In this document: positions 17,667-25,841 of the stretch, piece by piece
How positions within the stretch are numbered: the stretch's first letter is position 1
Layout: the number at the start of each line of letters is the position of its first letter
Assembly (NCBI RefSeq): GCF_002291145.1
Contig: NZ_NTGE01000093.1
Coordinates: forward strand, 186,001 to 250,000
Direction of reading: 5' to 3'
Length of the DNA: 64,000 bases
Source: Streptomyces sp. SA15
GTDB taxonomy: Bacteria; Actinomycetota; Actinomycetes; Streptomycetales; Streptomycetaceae
Notes under the pieces: model-generated
Told to the model about the DNA's origin: nothing
Database searches by the model: none
The model's input: only the letters and a program-made list of their open reading frames with translations
Made by a program: the position numbers and the translations under genes

Positions 17667-17899
17667 GTCCTCACCGACTCGACGGCGGGCTCGGGGAGAT
17701 TCCCTGGGTGGGCCGCCTTGGGCCTCTGTGCCCTCGGCACCCGTACGCCGGCCGCCCGCCCCGGCGCGGTCGGCGGCGGCGGCGAGGGCAGCGCGTCCTG
17801 GCCGGGTGGCTCGCCGGAGCCGTTGCGCACGGTCGGGACCGTCACCTCCGGACCGGTCTCGTCGTGGACGAAGGTGAGGAAGTCGTCGACGGTCTTCAC
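17663..17899 (-). CDS. Small acyl-carrier-like ORF lacking the carrier serine
   Basis: 78 residues from GTG 17899, with GGGAGGG nine bases upstream. The start VKTVDDFLTFVHDETGPEVT resembles helix 1 of discrete acyl carrier proteins of NRPS/PKS clusters. The expected PGWDSL phosphopantetheine site aligns with PPGQDAL, where alanine replaces serine. The rest is proline- and arginine-rich and does not look like a carrier helix bundle. It ends in an ATGA overlap with the thioesterase. I read it as a decayed carrier protein kept by coupling, or a new small protein; a sequencing frameshift is a third option. Confidence 0.45.
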   Translation of the reverse strand: MKTVDDFLTFVHDETGPEVTVPTVRNGSGEPPGQDALPSPPPPTAPGRAAGVRVPRAQRPKAAHPGNLPEPAVESVRT

Positions 17900-18039
17900 C
17901 TGTTCAGCCCTCCCAGGCTCTGCGCCCGCCGGATGCGCTCCGCGGGCTCGGTGTTCCCGGACGGCTCGTGACGGAGGAGAGACGCCGAAGCGTCGCCGCC
18001 CCCGCCCGGCGGGAAGCCGCCGGGCCACGGCCGCGTCAT
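17896..18039 (-). CDS. 47-residue leader ORF coupled to the carrier-like ORF
   Basis: ATG 18039 opens MTRPWPGGFPPGGGGGD-type sequence (glycine-rich) and ends ERIRRAQSLGGLNR. Its TGA overlaps the GTG of the next ORF (GTGA). A weak ACAGG lies upstream. Chained GTGA and ATGA overlaps across three ORFs argue that this frame was translated. The tail AERIRRAQSLGGLNR resembles the charged ends of NRPS-associated proteins, but this is not a firm match. Confidence 0.35.
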   Translation of the reverse strand: MTRPWPGGFPPGGGGDASASLLRHEPSGNTEPAERIRRAQSLGGLNR

Positions 18040-18098
18040 CGTTGGCGACCTGTCTAAAGGCGCCCTAACGGCCGGCCTAGGCCCGACGGCCGGGACAA

Positions 18099-18146
18099 GG
18101 GGAAGCCGGGGTGACGGGAGACGGGGGAAGCCGGGGTGACGGGAGA
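18099..18146 (+). repeat. Direct duplication of a 23-bp segment
   Basis: Two identical 23-bp units starting GGGGAAGCCGGGG lie at 18099-18121 and 18124-18146. They fall in the 409-base gap between the leader ORF (minus) and the XRE regulator (plus), upstream of both, and may be promoter-associated. Confidence 0.6.
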
Positions 18147-18175
18147 ACGGAGCCCGGGCCAGAGCTTCTTAAGCC

Positions 18176-18358
18176 GTGCTTTGGCTCGCCCGATTAGACC
18201 TGCCTACGCACTTGGGCGTCACCGACGACGACCACGAGTCGGAGTTCGACCTGGACCTGGAGGTGACAGCGCATGGCGCGTTGTCCGCCGCGCGGCGATG
18301 CCGTGCTTCAAGTCCCCCTTCCCCAGGAGCACCTCGGTGTCCGACCATGGAGGTGTAA
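18176..18358 (+). CDS. Possible FxLD-type lanthipeptide precursor, probably degenerate
   Basis: A 60-residue frame contains TDDDHESEFDLDLEVTAHGA, an acidic leader with the F-x-L-D motif of the FxLD lanthipeptide family, followed by a short tail with two cysteines and several serines (SAARRCRASSPPSPGAPRC). Normal FxLD cores carry a DGCGxTC-type block that is missing. The GTG start has no good ribosome site and the frame has a TTA codon. No modification enzyme is nearby. The XRE regulator downstream is a type seen near such clusters. Low confidence: leader-like composition could be chance. Confidence 0.25.
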   Translation: MLWLARLDLPTHLGVTDDDHESEFDLDLEVTAHGALSAARRCRASSPPSPGAPRCPTMEV

Positions 18359-18448
18359 CCCCTGTCACGTGCCGCACACGGCAGGGGAGCAGGTGGGTAA
18401 GGTGGCGCATATCTCAGTACCTATGGCTGGACAAAGGGGCGGGAAGTC

Positions 18449-19288
18449 ATGCCGACTGGCCGTCAATTAAAGGAACTCGGACAATTCTTGAAGGTGCGCC
18501 GGGCGGAAGTGAACCCCACCGAAGTGGGTCTGCCACGGGCCGGCGTGCGCAGAACACCCGGGCTGCGCCGTGAGGAAGTGGCACTCCTGGCCGGTGTGGG
18601 AGTGTCCTGGTACACCTGGATCGAGCAGGGCCGGGCCGAGAACGTGTCCGCCGAGGTCCTCGCCGCGATCTCCCGGGTCCTCAGCCTGGACGACACCCAG
18701 CGCCAGTACGTGTGGCGCCTCGCCGGTCTGGGATCGTCCCACTTCGCCTCCTCGCCCCCACCGGACGGGGAGTCCTTCAAGCCCTTCGTCGACAACTGGC
18801 TGCCCAACCCGGCCTACATCGCCGACCGGGCGTGGAACGTGGTGGTGGCGAACGCCGCCGCCCGCGAACTGCTCGCGCTGGACTCCGGCTGCGGCAACCT
18901 CGTGGAGGACTTCTTCCTCAACCCGCAGACACGCACCCGGTATCCGGACTGGGAGCAGGACGCGGCGACGGTGGTGGCCCGGTTCCGGGCGCACACCGCG
19001 AACCATTCCGGCGACCCCCTGCTGGAGGCGATGGTGGACCGACTGCTCGCGCGCAGCGAGCAGTTCGCGAAACTGTGGAACGCGCAGGAGGTGCAGGAGG
19101 ACTCCTGCGGCATCGACCTGCTCCAGCATCCGCGGGCCGGTGAGCTGTCCCTGCGGCGGACGACACTGGACTTCACCCCCCGGCTGGGACTGCGGCTCAC
19201 CGTGTTCATGCCGGTCCCCGGGACCCGCGCGGAGCGAGCCCTGTCGCTGCTCACCCTGTCGCGGGAAGTAAGAGGTTCCGCGGCCTGA
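18449..19288 (+). CDS. MmyB-type XRE regulator with a TTA codon at position 7
   Basis: 279 residues. HTH with VRRTPGLRREEVALLAGVGVSWYTWIEQGRAENVS, then the MmyB domain (WLPNPAYIADRAWNVVVANAAARELL, FFLNPQTRTRYPDWEQ, LDFTPRLGLRLTVFMPVPGT). It is a paralogue of the regulator at 7381. Codon 7 is TTA (18467-18469), an early position typical of bldA-dependent pathway regulators. The start is supported by GGGCGGGAAG upstream. It may control the hydrolase downstream or the thioesterase operon diverging upstream. Confidence 0.88.
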   Translation: MPTGRQLKELGQFLKVRRAEVNPTEVGLPRAGVRRTPGLRREEVALLAGVGVSWYTWIEQGRAENVSAEVLAAISRVLSLDDTQRQYVWRLAGLGSSHFASSPPPDGESFKPFVDNWLPNPAYIADRAWNVVVANAAARELLALDSGCGNLVEDFFLNPQTRTRYPDWEQDAATVVARFRAHTANHSGDPLLEAMVDRLLARSEQFAKLWNAQEVQEDSCGIDLLQHPRAGELSLRRTTLDFTPRLGLRLTVFMPVPGTRAERALSLLTLSREVRGSAA

Positions 19289-19290
19289 GA

Positions 19291-19332
19291 GTCGGGTTGT
19301 CCCGCCGGTCCGGCGGGACAACCCGACCTTTT
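19291..19332 (+). terminator. Rho-independent terminator with U tract
   Basis: A 17-bp perfect stem (GTCGGGTTGTCCCGCCG with its complement at 19311-19327, 3-base loop) is followed by CTTTTT. It directly follows the XRE stop, so the hydrolase gene downstream needs its own promoter. Confidence 0.9.
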
Positions 19333-19383
19333 TCCTTCTCTCTTCCTCTCTCCGCCATCCCCTCTGCCGAAAGTGCCTTCGCC

Positions 19384-20259
19384 ATGTCTGCTGTACGGCC
19401 GCTCGAGCGGCTGACACGTCCCTCGCCGCTGCGGTCGCTCACCTTCGGGAACTGGCGGCTGACCCATGTCCCGGACGGGATGGTCCAGTTGAGACCGGAG
19501 GGCTGGTTCACCGGACTCGGCCCGGACGACCTCGCCGCGCTCGCTCCCTACCGGGACCCGGACGGTTTCCTGGTCGCTTCTGTGGGCGGCCTGCTGGTTG
19601 AGCATCAGGGCCGGTCCCTGCTGATCGACGCCGGATTCGGCCCGCGACGCCTGGAGGCGGCGCAGACGCATCCCGCCCTGGGCGTGCTGGCGGGCGGCGA
19701 CCTGATCACACTCCTCGGGACGGCGGGGGTGCGGGCGGAAGCCGTGGACACCGTCGCCTTCACCCATCTGCACGACGATCACATCGGCTGGGTGCTGGCG
19801 GCCGACGGCTCCCACTTCGAGAGCGTCACATCCTTCGTGCTGTCGGCGGCCGAGTGGCGGGAGGGGGGCAGCCTGCTGCCGACGAGGCTGGCACGCCGGG
19901 TCCGTACGGTGCCGGACGGCGGCGAGGTGTTCCCCGGCGTCACCCTCCGGGAGTGGCCCGGACACACCAGCGGCCATGCGGGATACGTGGTGCAGGTCGC
20001 CGACGAGCAGTCCGGGGACGACGGCGTCCGCCGGGTCCTGGTGCTCGGTGACGCGCTGCACTCGCCCGCCCAGGCGGCGCATCCCGAGTGGCGGGTGTTC
20101 TTCGACGGCTCGGGCGAGGAGGCGGTCGGGACGCGCCGGGCCGTACTCGAGGAGGCCGCGCGGCCGGGCACCGTCTGTTACGCCGGGCACTTCGCGGACG
20201 TGGTCTTCGGCCGGGTCGAGGTCACCGACGGCGGCTACCGGTGGCAGGCCCTGGAGTGA
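19384..20259 (+). CDS. Metallo-beta-lactamase-fold hydrolase
   Basis: 291 residues. The metal-binding motif AFTHLHDDHIGW (HxHxDH), GGLLVEHQGRSLLIDAGFGP, the later histidine in WPGHTSGHAGY, the aspartate in VLVLGDALHSP and the final CYAGHF give a complete two-metal site of the AttM/AiiB-like (lactonase or MBL hydrolase) type. Substrate unknown. A quorum-quenching style lactonase activity is conceivable given the candidate signal locus downstream, but this is speculation. ATG 19384 is the first start after the terminator hairpin. Confidence 0.85.
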   Translation: MSAVRPLERLTRPSPLRSLTFGNWRLTHVPDGMVQLRPEGWFTGLGPDDLAALAPYRDPDGFLVASVGGLLVEHQGRSLLIDAGFGPRRLEAAQTHPALGVLAGGDLITLLGTAGVRAEAVDTVAFTHLHDDHIGWVLAADGSHFESVTSFVLSAAEWREGGSLLPTRLARRVRTVPDGGEVFPGVTLREWPGHTSGHAGYVVQVADEQSGDDGVRRVLVLGDALHSPAQAAHPEWRVFFDGSGEEAVGTRRAVLEEAARPGTVCYAGHFADVVFGRVEVTDGGYRWQALE

Positions 20260-20273
20260 ACGGGGTGCGCTGC

Positions 20274-20542
20274 TAGGCCCTGTCGTCAAATTCCCGTCGT
20301 CCGCCCGAAGGGCGGGCCCCGCGCCCGCCGCGATGGGGCCCCCCGCTCGAGCGAAGCCGAGAGTGGGGGAGGCTGATGTCCGCGTCGGTGCGTGCTCTCG
20401 GCGTGCCGGGCACAAGCCCTCGTACTGGATGTACTTGGGCTTGTGCCCGGTGCGGCGAGTGGGGGTACCTCCCACGCCCTCAAGGCAGTGGGGGAGCGTG
20501 CCGGGCGTCGCGGGGCAGGCGGGAATGTGACGACAGGGCCTA
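20274..20542. mobile_element. MITE-like element, 269 bp
   Basis: The ends are 23-bp inverted repeats (start TAGGCCCTGTCGTCA) matching at 22 of 23 positions. No transposase frame is present. Inside is a long hairpin (CGGGCACAAGCCC pairing with GGGCTTGTGCCCG) and the segment GGCAGTGGGGGAG shared with a second element at 61208-61480. It occupies most of the 455-base gap before the MFS gene; the remaining 170 bases include a palindrome GTTGCGCAAC (20548-20557) that may belong to that gene's promoter. Confidence 0.75.
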
Positions 20543-20714
20543 CGGCAGTTGCGCAACCTGCGGGCCGGGGCGGGCAGTCCGTCCCGGCCCGCCGTGTGTA
20601 CCGCGGCCGCTCGGGAGCCCGCCGGCCCCGGGGAAGGGGCCGAGCCTGTTGGCGGCGACCAATATGTTGAGCGCGCACTGTTTGGTGATCGCGATCGGCG
20701 TGAGGCTTCTGGCC

Positions 20715-22196
20715 ATGCCGAAGACACACTCCTCAGAGCTCTCCATGACAGGGAAGCAGAAGACGATCCTCGTCGTTCTGCTGGGCGCGCAGTTCATGTT
20801 CGCCGTCGACTTCTCCATCCTCACCGTGGCGCTGCCGGAGATCGGCTCCGACCTCGGGTTCGGGCTCGACAGTCTCCAGTGGATCTCCACCGCCTTCGCC
20901 CTGACCGCCGCAGGCTTCATGCTGCTCTTCGGGCGCATCGGCGACCTGATCGGCCGTAAGAAGCTCTTCCTCGTCGGCATGGCGCTGCTGACCGTCTCCT
21001 CGCTGCTCGGTGGTCTGGCCACCAACCCCGAGCTGATGATCGTGGCCCGGGTGCTCCAGGGGCTCGCCACGGCGATCGTCACCCCGTCGGGCATGGCGCT
21101 GATCACCACCAGCTTCGAGGAGGGCCCGCTGCGCACCAAGGCGCTCGGGCTGAACGGCGCGCTGCTCTCCCTCGGGTTCGCCGGCGGCGCGGTCCTCGGT
21201 GGTGTGCTCACCGACCTGCTCTCCTGGCGCTGGGACTTCTTCATCAACGTCCCGGTCGGTGTGGCCCTGTTCATCGGCGGCATCCTGGTGATCACCGACT
21301 CGGTGGCCGAGGACCGGCCCAAGCTGGACGTGCCCGGTTCGATCACGGTCACCGCGGGCCTGCTCGCCTTCGTGTACGGCGTCACCAGCGCCGAGCGCGA
21401 GGGCTGGGGCTCCGCGCAGACCTGGGCCACGCTGCTGGTCGCCGCCGTACTGCTGGTCTCCTTCTATGTGATCGAGCTGAAGGCCGCCGCGCCGCTCGCC
21501 CCGGTGCGCATCCTGAAGGCCAACTCCGTCAAGTGGGGCAACCTGGGCGGCCTGATCACCTTCTCCATGGAGTCCGCGCTCTCCTTCCTGCTCACCCTCT
21601 ATCTCCAGCAGGTGCTGGGTCTCACCCCGTTCCAGACGGGCCTGATGTTCGGCTTCCTGGGACTCGGCGCGTTCCTCGGCGGCACCTTCGCCTCGAAGAT
21701 CATCGCCCGTACCGGCGCCAAGGGCAGTCTGGTCCTCGGCCTCGCCGTGCAGGGTGTGATGACCGGCGTGCTGTTCTGGCTGGGTGAGGACAAGACCGTA
21801 GGCATCGCCGCCGTCCTGGTCACCACGTTCGTCGGCGGGTTCGGCCACGTCCTGGCGATCGTCGCCTACACCGTCGTCGGCACCTCCGGCATCGAGGACC
21901 GCGAGCAGGGTCTGGCCACCGGTCTGGCCGCCATGACCCAGCAGATCGGCTTCACCCTCGGCATCCCGGTGATGTCCGCCGTCGCCGCCTCGCAGTACGG
22001 GGAGCTGGACAACGGCGTCGCCTCCGCGGCCGGCGTCCTGGACGGCACCACCTTCGGCATCCTCGTCGACGGCCTGGTGGTCCTCGCCGGCGCCCTCGTC
22101 ATCAGCGTCCTGCTGCGCACGGCGAAGTCCGGTTCCCTCGCCGCGGTGCGCGTCGGCGACGGCGAGGAGGAGCCCAGCCTCACGGGCGCCCCGTAA
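20715..22196 (+). CDS. MFS transporter, DHA2 type, candidate exporter of the AvrD-locus product
   Basis: 493 residues with about 14 membrane segments. VLLGAQFMFAVDFSILTVALPEIGSDLGFGLDSLQWISTAFALT, GRIGDLIGRKKLFLVG, RVLQGLATAIVTPSGMALI and GGAVLGGVLTDLLSWRWDFFINVPVG are DHA2 motifs. ATG 20715 is chosen with GTGAGG nine bases upstream. Only 91 bases separate it from the AvrD homologue, so it is probably the first gene of that operon and likely exports its product. A mobile element lies just upstream and could affect its expression. Confidence 0.9.
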   Translation: MPKTHSSELSMTGKQKTILVVLLGAQFMFAVDFSILTVALPEIGSDLGFGLDSLQWISTAFALTAAGFMLLFGRIGDLIGRKKLFLVGMALLTVSSLLGGLATNPELMIVARVLQGLATAIVTPSGMALITTSFEEGPLRTKALGLNGALLSLGFAGGAVLGGVLTDLLSWRWDFFINVPVGVALFIGGILVITDSVAEDRPKLDVPGSITVTAGLLAFVYGVTSAEREGWGSAQTWATLLVAAVLLVSFYVIELKAAAPLAPVRILKANSVKWGNLGGLITFSMESALSFLLTLYLQQVLGLTPFQTGLMFGFLGLGAFLGGTFASKIIARTGAKGSLVLGLAVQGVMTGVLFWLGEDKTVGIAAVLVTTFVGGFGHVLAIVAYTVVGTSGIEDREQGLATGLAAMTQQIGFTLGIPVMSAVAASQYGELDNGVASAAGVLDGTTFGILVDGLVVLAGALVISVLLRTAKSGSLAAVRVGDGEEEPSLTGAP

Positions 22197-22287
22197 CCGG
22201 CGCCCCGGCCGCTCTCCCGGGCGCGGGGCCCCTCGCCCCGCACCCGCCTCGCCCGAGCACAAGGCCCGAGCACAAGGAAGGAACCCG

Positions 22288-23322
22288 ATGTCTGCTCAGT
22301 CTGCCTCGTCCCTTCTGCCCGTCGCTCCCCCCTACCTCCCGGACGTCTCCGACTACCTGGGCGCACCCGAACGCCGCTTCTTCGGCGAGGGATACAAACG
22401 CGCTCGGCACCTCCTCACCGGCTTCCACACACCCGAGGCGGACGGCGCGGCCGCCGAGGTGCCCCGGCTGGCCGCCACCGCGCGGGTCAGCTACCCGAGC
22501 GACTGGTCCCGCAAGGGCGACACCGACCAGCGGCCGCACCTGTCCACCGTCGACGTCCTGCTGCTCGGCGCCCAGCTCACCGAGGCACTGCTCACCGGCC
22601 ACCTGGGGCTGACCGGGCGGGAGCTGGCCACGGTCTGGCTCGCCCGGGTCCGCATCAAGGCCGGCACCCGTCCGGTGGAGGAGGACCTGGCCGGGTTCCC
22701 GGTCTCGGCGTACGTCGCCGACCGGTTGCCCGCCCCGCGGCCCGGCCGCGCCCGCACCGCCGTCGAGGCCGCCGTGGGCACGCTGCGCATCCGCCTGGAG
22801 GCCGACCACCCGGACGTCCGTCCGGGTGAGCGGTCCCGTGTCGAGCCCGTGGTCCGCGACGGCGGCTACGGCGACACCCACCGACTCGGTGACCAGCGCG
22901 TCGAGAGCATGCAGGTCAGGCCGGATACCAACGTCGCCACCGCCGACGTACGCCTCACCGGCGGTCCGGACGGCGCGCTCGGCGGCATGGAGGGCGAACA
23001 GCAGCCGTCCGTGCACCTCGTGGACGCCTTCGTGACGGCCCTTCAGGTCGGGCAGGTCCTGCTGTACGAGCTGGACCGGGTGCCCCGCGCCGCCTCCGAC
23101 ACCCTGTGGATGCGCAGCACGCTGCTGGCGGCCACCACCCCGCACCGGCCGCGCGCCACCGCCGACGGCGGTCCGCTGCCCATGCGCGCGGAGCTGCGCG
23201 ACGCCGTCCTGCTCAACAACCGCCACGGCGAGACCTGGCGCCGCGCGGACATCGCCGCGCAGCTCGCCGACATCACGGTCGTCTGCTCGGTGGCCCACCG
23301 CCTGCCGCCGTCCGCGACCTGA
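22288..23322 (+). CDS. AvrD family protein (syringolide-synthase-like)
   Basis: 344 residues. Sequence such as DVSDYLGAPERRFFGEGYKRARHLLTG, ARVSYPSDWSRKGDTDQRPHLSTVDVLLLGAQLTEALL and LWMRSTLLAATTPH matches, from memory, the AvrD family, whose founder in Pseudomonas syringae is sufficient for making syringolides (acyl glycoside signals from a beta-ketoacyl chain and xylulose). The fold is thought related to hot-dog/AfsA-type condensing enzymes. Here it is followed by KAS III, ACP and a HAD phosphatase, the supply chain expected for such a reaction. AAGGAAGGAAC precedes the ATG. Family call good; the product is inference. Confidence 0.8.
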   Translation: MSAQSASSLLPVAPPYLPDVSDYLGAPERRFFGEGYKRARHLLTGFHTPEADGAAAEVPRLAATARVSYPSDWSRKGDTDQRPHLSTVDVLLLGAQLTEALLTGHLGLTGRELATVWLARVRIKAGTRPVEEDLAGFPVSAYVADRLPAPRPGRARTAVEAAVGTLRIRLEADHPDVRPGERSRVEPVVRDGGYGDTHRLGDQRVESMQVRPDTNVATADVRLTGGPDGALGGMEGEQQPSVHLVDAFVTALQVGQVLLYELDRVPRAASDTLWMRSTLLAATTPHRPRATADGGPLPMRAELRDAVLLNNRHGETWRRADIAAQLADITVVCSVAHRLPPSAT

Positions 23323-23392
23323 ACCGGCCCCCCATCCCAAGGCGTTCGGGCACCAGAGCCCCGGCGCCGTCCGTCAACCACGGGAGAGTCAC

Positions 23393-24088
23393 ATGAAGCT
23401 CGCCATCGCAGGCACCTACTCCGTCGGCAAGACCCTCACCACGATGGCCGTCTCACACCTGACCGGCCTGCCCCGTTCCGCCGCCAAGACCATGCGGGAA
23501 CTGCTGCCCATCTCCATCCCCGGCAAGACGCTGGAGGAGTGCACCCCGCCCGAGCTGATCATGCTGATCATGCGGCGCAACCAGGAGCGCGCGGTCAACG
23601 AGTCCCACCTGCCCGACGGCTTCGTCTCCGACGGATCCTCGCTGCACGAGTGGGCCTACGGCACCGTCCGCGTGCTGGTCGGCATCAACCCCAACGAGTC
23701 GGTGAACCTGGAGACCATCGAGGTCAGCGAGGAGATCGGCTTCTACGGCAAGGTCCTGTCGCAGATGGCCGTGCCCGCCAAGCAGCACGCCCGCGCCACC
23801 TACGATTCCTTCGTCCACCTGCCCATCGAGTTCCCGCTGGTCCCCGACGGGCACCGCCCGGTCAACGAGCGCTTCCGGTCCCTCGCGGACGAGCTGATGC
23901 TCAAGACCCTGGACGAGCTGAACATCCCGTACCACACGGTGGGCGGCTCCATACCCGAGCGCCTTCAGAAGATCATCGACATCTACGGCTTCGAGCCCGT
24001 GATGAGCATCGACGCGGCGATCGAGAAGGCCCAGGCCGAGTACGCGCTCATCGACACGAGTTCGGAACTGGCCCGCGCCGCCGCCTGA
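23393..24088 (+). CDS. P-loop NTPase/kinase-like protein, copy 1
   Basis: 231 residues. Walker A GTYSVGKT at residues 7-14, then LTGLPRSAAKTMRELLP, a DGFVSDGSSLHEWAYGTVRVLVG block and YDSFVHLPIEFPLVPDGHRPV. The short single-domain layout with an SDGS-type acidic loop resembles AAA_28/NadR-like small-molecule kinases. A paralogue with the same three blocks is at 26588-27187. It could phosphorylate the sugar partner of the AvrD reaction; this is hypothesis. ATG with GGGAGAG upstream. Confidence 0.75.
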   Translation: MKLAIAGTYSVGKTLTTMAVSHLTGLPRSAAKTMRELLPISIPGKTLEECTPPELIMLIMRRNQERAVNESHLPDGFVSDGSSLHEWAYGTVRVLVGINPNESVNLETIEVSEEIGFYGKVLSQMAVPAKQHARATYDSFVHLPIEFPLVPDGHRPVNERFRSLADELMLKTLDELNIPYHTVGGSIPERLQKIIDIYGFEPVMSIDAAIEKAQAEYALIDTSSELARAAA

Positions 24089-24200
24089 ACCCCGGCGGCC
24101 CCGCGAGGCCCGCATCCGTCACGACCACCACTAGAGAACAGAGCCACCACAGCGAGGACACACAGAACCGGACACCACCCAGGAAAGTCGGGGAAGACCC

Positions 24201-25208
24201 ATGCCGTACGCCGTCCTGCGCGGGCTCGGCGCTCATCTGCCGTCGAGACGCGTCACCAACGCGGAACTCGCCACCCTCTTCGAGACGTCCGACGAGTGGA
24301 TCACCACCCGCACCGGCATCAGAGAGCGCTACTGGGCCCCGCCCGGCCAGTCCACCGGCGACCTGGCCACCGAGGCGGGCCGCGCGGCCCTGAAGTCCGC
24401 CGGCCTCGACGAGGGAGCCGATGTCGGCCTTCTCATCGTCGCCACCACCACACCCGACCACCTCTGCCCCGGCACCGCGCCCGACGTGGCGGCCCGGCTG
24501 GGACTCGGGAACGCCGCCGCGTACGACATCGCAGCGGTGTGCTCCGGTTTCGTCTACGCCCTCGAAGCGGCCGCCAACGCCATTCGGGCGGGCCGGGCCG
24601 AGCGGGCGCTGGTCATCGGGGCCGAGACGTACTCCACGATCCTCAGCCCGAACGACCGCACCACCTCCGTGATCTTCGGCGACGGAGCCGGGGCGGTCGT
24701 ACTGGGCTGTGGGGCCGGCGACGAGCCGGGCCGGCTGCTCGGCTTCGACCTGGGCAGCGACGGCACCGGCAAAGACCTCATCCGGATCCCGGCGGGCGGC
24801 TCCCGGCAGCGCTCCAGCGGACTGCCCGCGGCCGAGGACGACCACTACTTCACCATGCAGGGCAAGAAGGTGTTCGCCCACGCGGTCCGCCGTATGTCGG
24901 ACTCCTCGCTCGCCCTGCTCGAGAGCGTCGGCTGGAGCGCGGACCAGGTCGGGTACCTGGTTGGTCACCAGGCCAACCTCCGGATCCTCAGGGCCGTGGC
25001 CGAACAGCTCGGGCTCGACGCCGGCCAGGCTGTCACCAACATCGACAAGGTCGGCAACACCTCCGCCGCGTCCATTCCCCTGGCGTTGGCCGACGCGGCG
25101 GCGGCAGGAACGTTCCGGACCGGCGAGCGCCTGCTGCTCACCGCCTTCGGCGGCGGCCTCACCTGGGGCTCCGCCGCCCTCACCTGGCCGGACATCGTCC
25201 CCGTCTGA
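24201..25208 (+). CDS. 3-oxoacyl-ACP synthase III (KAS III, FabH-like)
   Basis: 335 residues, with the complete KAS III triad: C114 in IAAVCSGFVYAL, H256 in VGHQANLRIL and N286 in DKVGNTSAASIPLAL. Opening segments RGLGAHLPSRRVTNAEL and TSDEWITTRTGIRERY are typical. It condenses an acyl-CoA starter with malonyl-ACP to give the beta-ketoacyl-ACP that an AvrD or AfsA type enzyme would use. GGGGAAG precedes the ATG. The 112-base gap upstream and 276-base GC-rich gap downstream hold no other gene. Confidence 0.93.
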   Translation: MPYAVLRGLGAHLPSRRVTNAELATLFETSDEWITTRTGIRERYWAPPGQSTGDLATEAGRAALKSAGLDEGADVGLLIVATTTPDHLCPGTAPDVAARLGLGNAAAYDIAAVCSGFVYALEAAANAIRAGRAERALVIGAETYSTILSPNDRTTSVIFGDGAGAVVLGCGAGDEPGRLLGFDLGSDGTGKDLIRIPAGGSRQRSSGLPAAEDDHYFTMQGKKVFAHAVRRMSDSSLALLESVGWSADQVGYLVGHQANLRILRAVAEQLGLDAGQAVTNIDKVGNTSAASIPLALADAAAAGTFRTGERLLLTAFGGGLTWGSAALTWPDIVPV

Positions 25209-25484
25209 CGCGGCGCCCCAGGTACGGCGCGAACGACAGCGCGCGCCCGCGCACCGCGTCCCTCGCGCGCACTACTGCCGCTGCGCGTCCACACCCCTCG
25301 CGTCCTTCGCATCCTCCGCGGCCAGACAGCCCCAGCGCGCACCACCGCCGCTGCGCCGATTCCCAGGGCCCGCGGGTCCCACATCTCACGCGCCGCATCA
25401 CGCACGCGAGCTGAGGCCCGTGGAAACCCCGCGCGCATCGCACCGGAACCGTGCACCACCGAACCGGAGAGGAAACACCGTTCC

Positions 25485-25751
25485 ATGAGCAACTCCGTCA
25501 CGTCCGCCTCCGTCGCCGCCCTCGCCGACGCGGTCCTGGCCCTCCTCGTCGACAAGTACGAGGCCCCCGCCGAAACCACCGCCGTCGACACGGAGTTCGA
25601 ACTCATCGGCTTCGACTCGCTCATCCTCGTCGAGGTCGCCGTGGACCTCAGTCGCCGCTACGGCATAGAGGTCGCCGACGACGAGCTCCAAGCGGCGGGC
25701 ACCGCCGCCGGGGTCGCCGAGCTCCTGGTGGCCAAGGGCGCCGGCGTCTGA
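25485..25751 (+). CDS. Acyl carrier protein
   Basis: 88 residues with the phosphopantetheine site FELIGFDSLILVEVAVDL (serine 45), helix-rich flanks and an acidic surface, all normal for a discrete carrier protein. It is placed between KAS III and the phosphatase, so it probably carries the ketoacyl chain for the AvrD protein. The start follows GGAGAGG. Unlike the ORF at 17663 its serine is intact. Confidence 0.9.
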   Translation: MSNSVTSASVAALADAVLALLVDKYEAPAETTAVDTEFELIGFDSLILVEVAVDLSRRYGIEVADDELQAAGTAAGVAELLVAKGAGV

Positions 25752-25841
25752 CCCTGCCGGTTCCCTCGTCCGACCCCTCCGTCCGCAGCGCGGCCGGCCC
25801 GGACCGGGCCGGCCGCGTTCCTCCACCGGGATGGACCCGCC

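Noticed and set aside
20376..20714. In-frame extension of the MFS gene into the MITE-like element
   Set aside because: Sequence inside the element is not protein-like and membrane-protein similarity starts after 20715.
22288..23322. Reading the AvrD-like gene as an AfsA (A-factor synthase)
   Set aside because: The DWSRKGDTDQRPHLSTVDVLLLGAQL block and length fit AvrD; the two AfsA repeat motifs are not visible.
25209..25484. 276-base gap between KAS III and ACP genes checked for a missing ketoreductase or small gene
   Set aside because: Only GC-rich, low-complexity sequence with no coding pattern on either strand.
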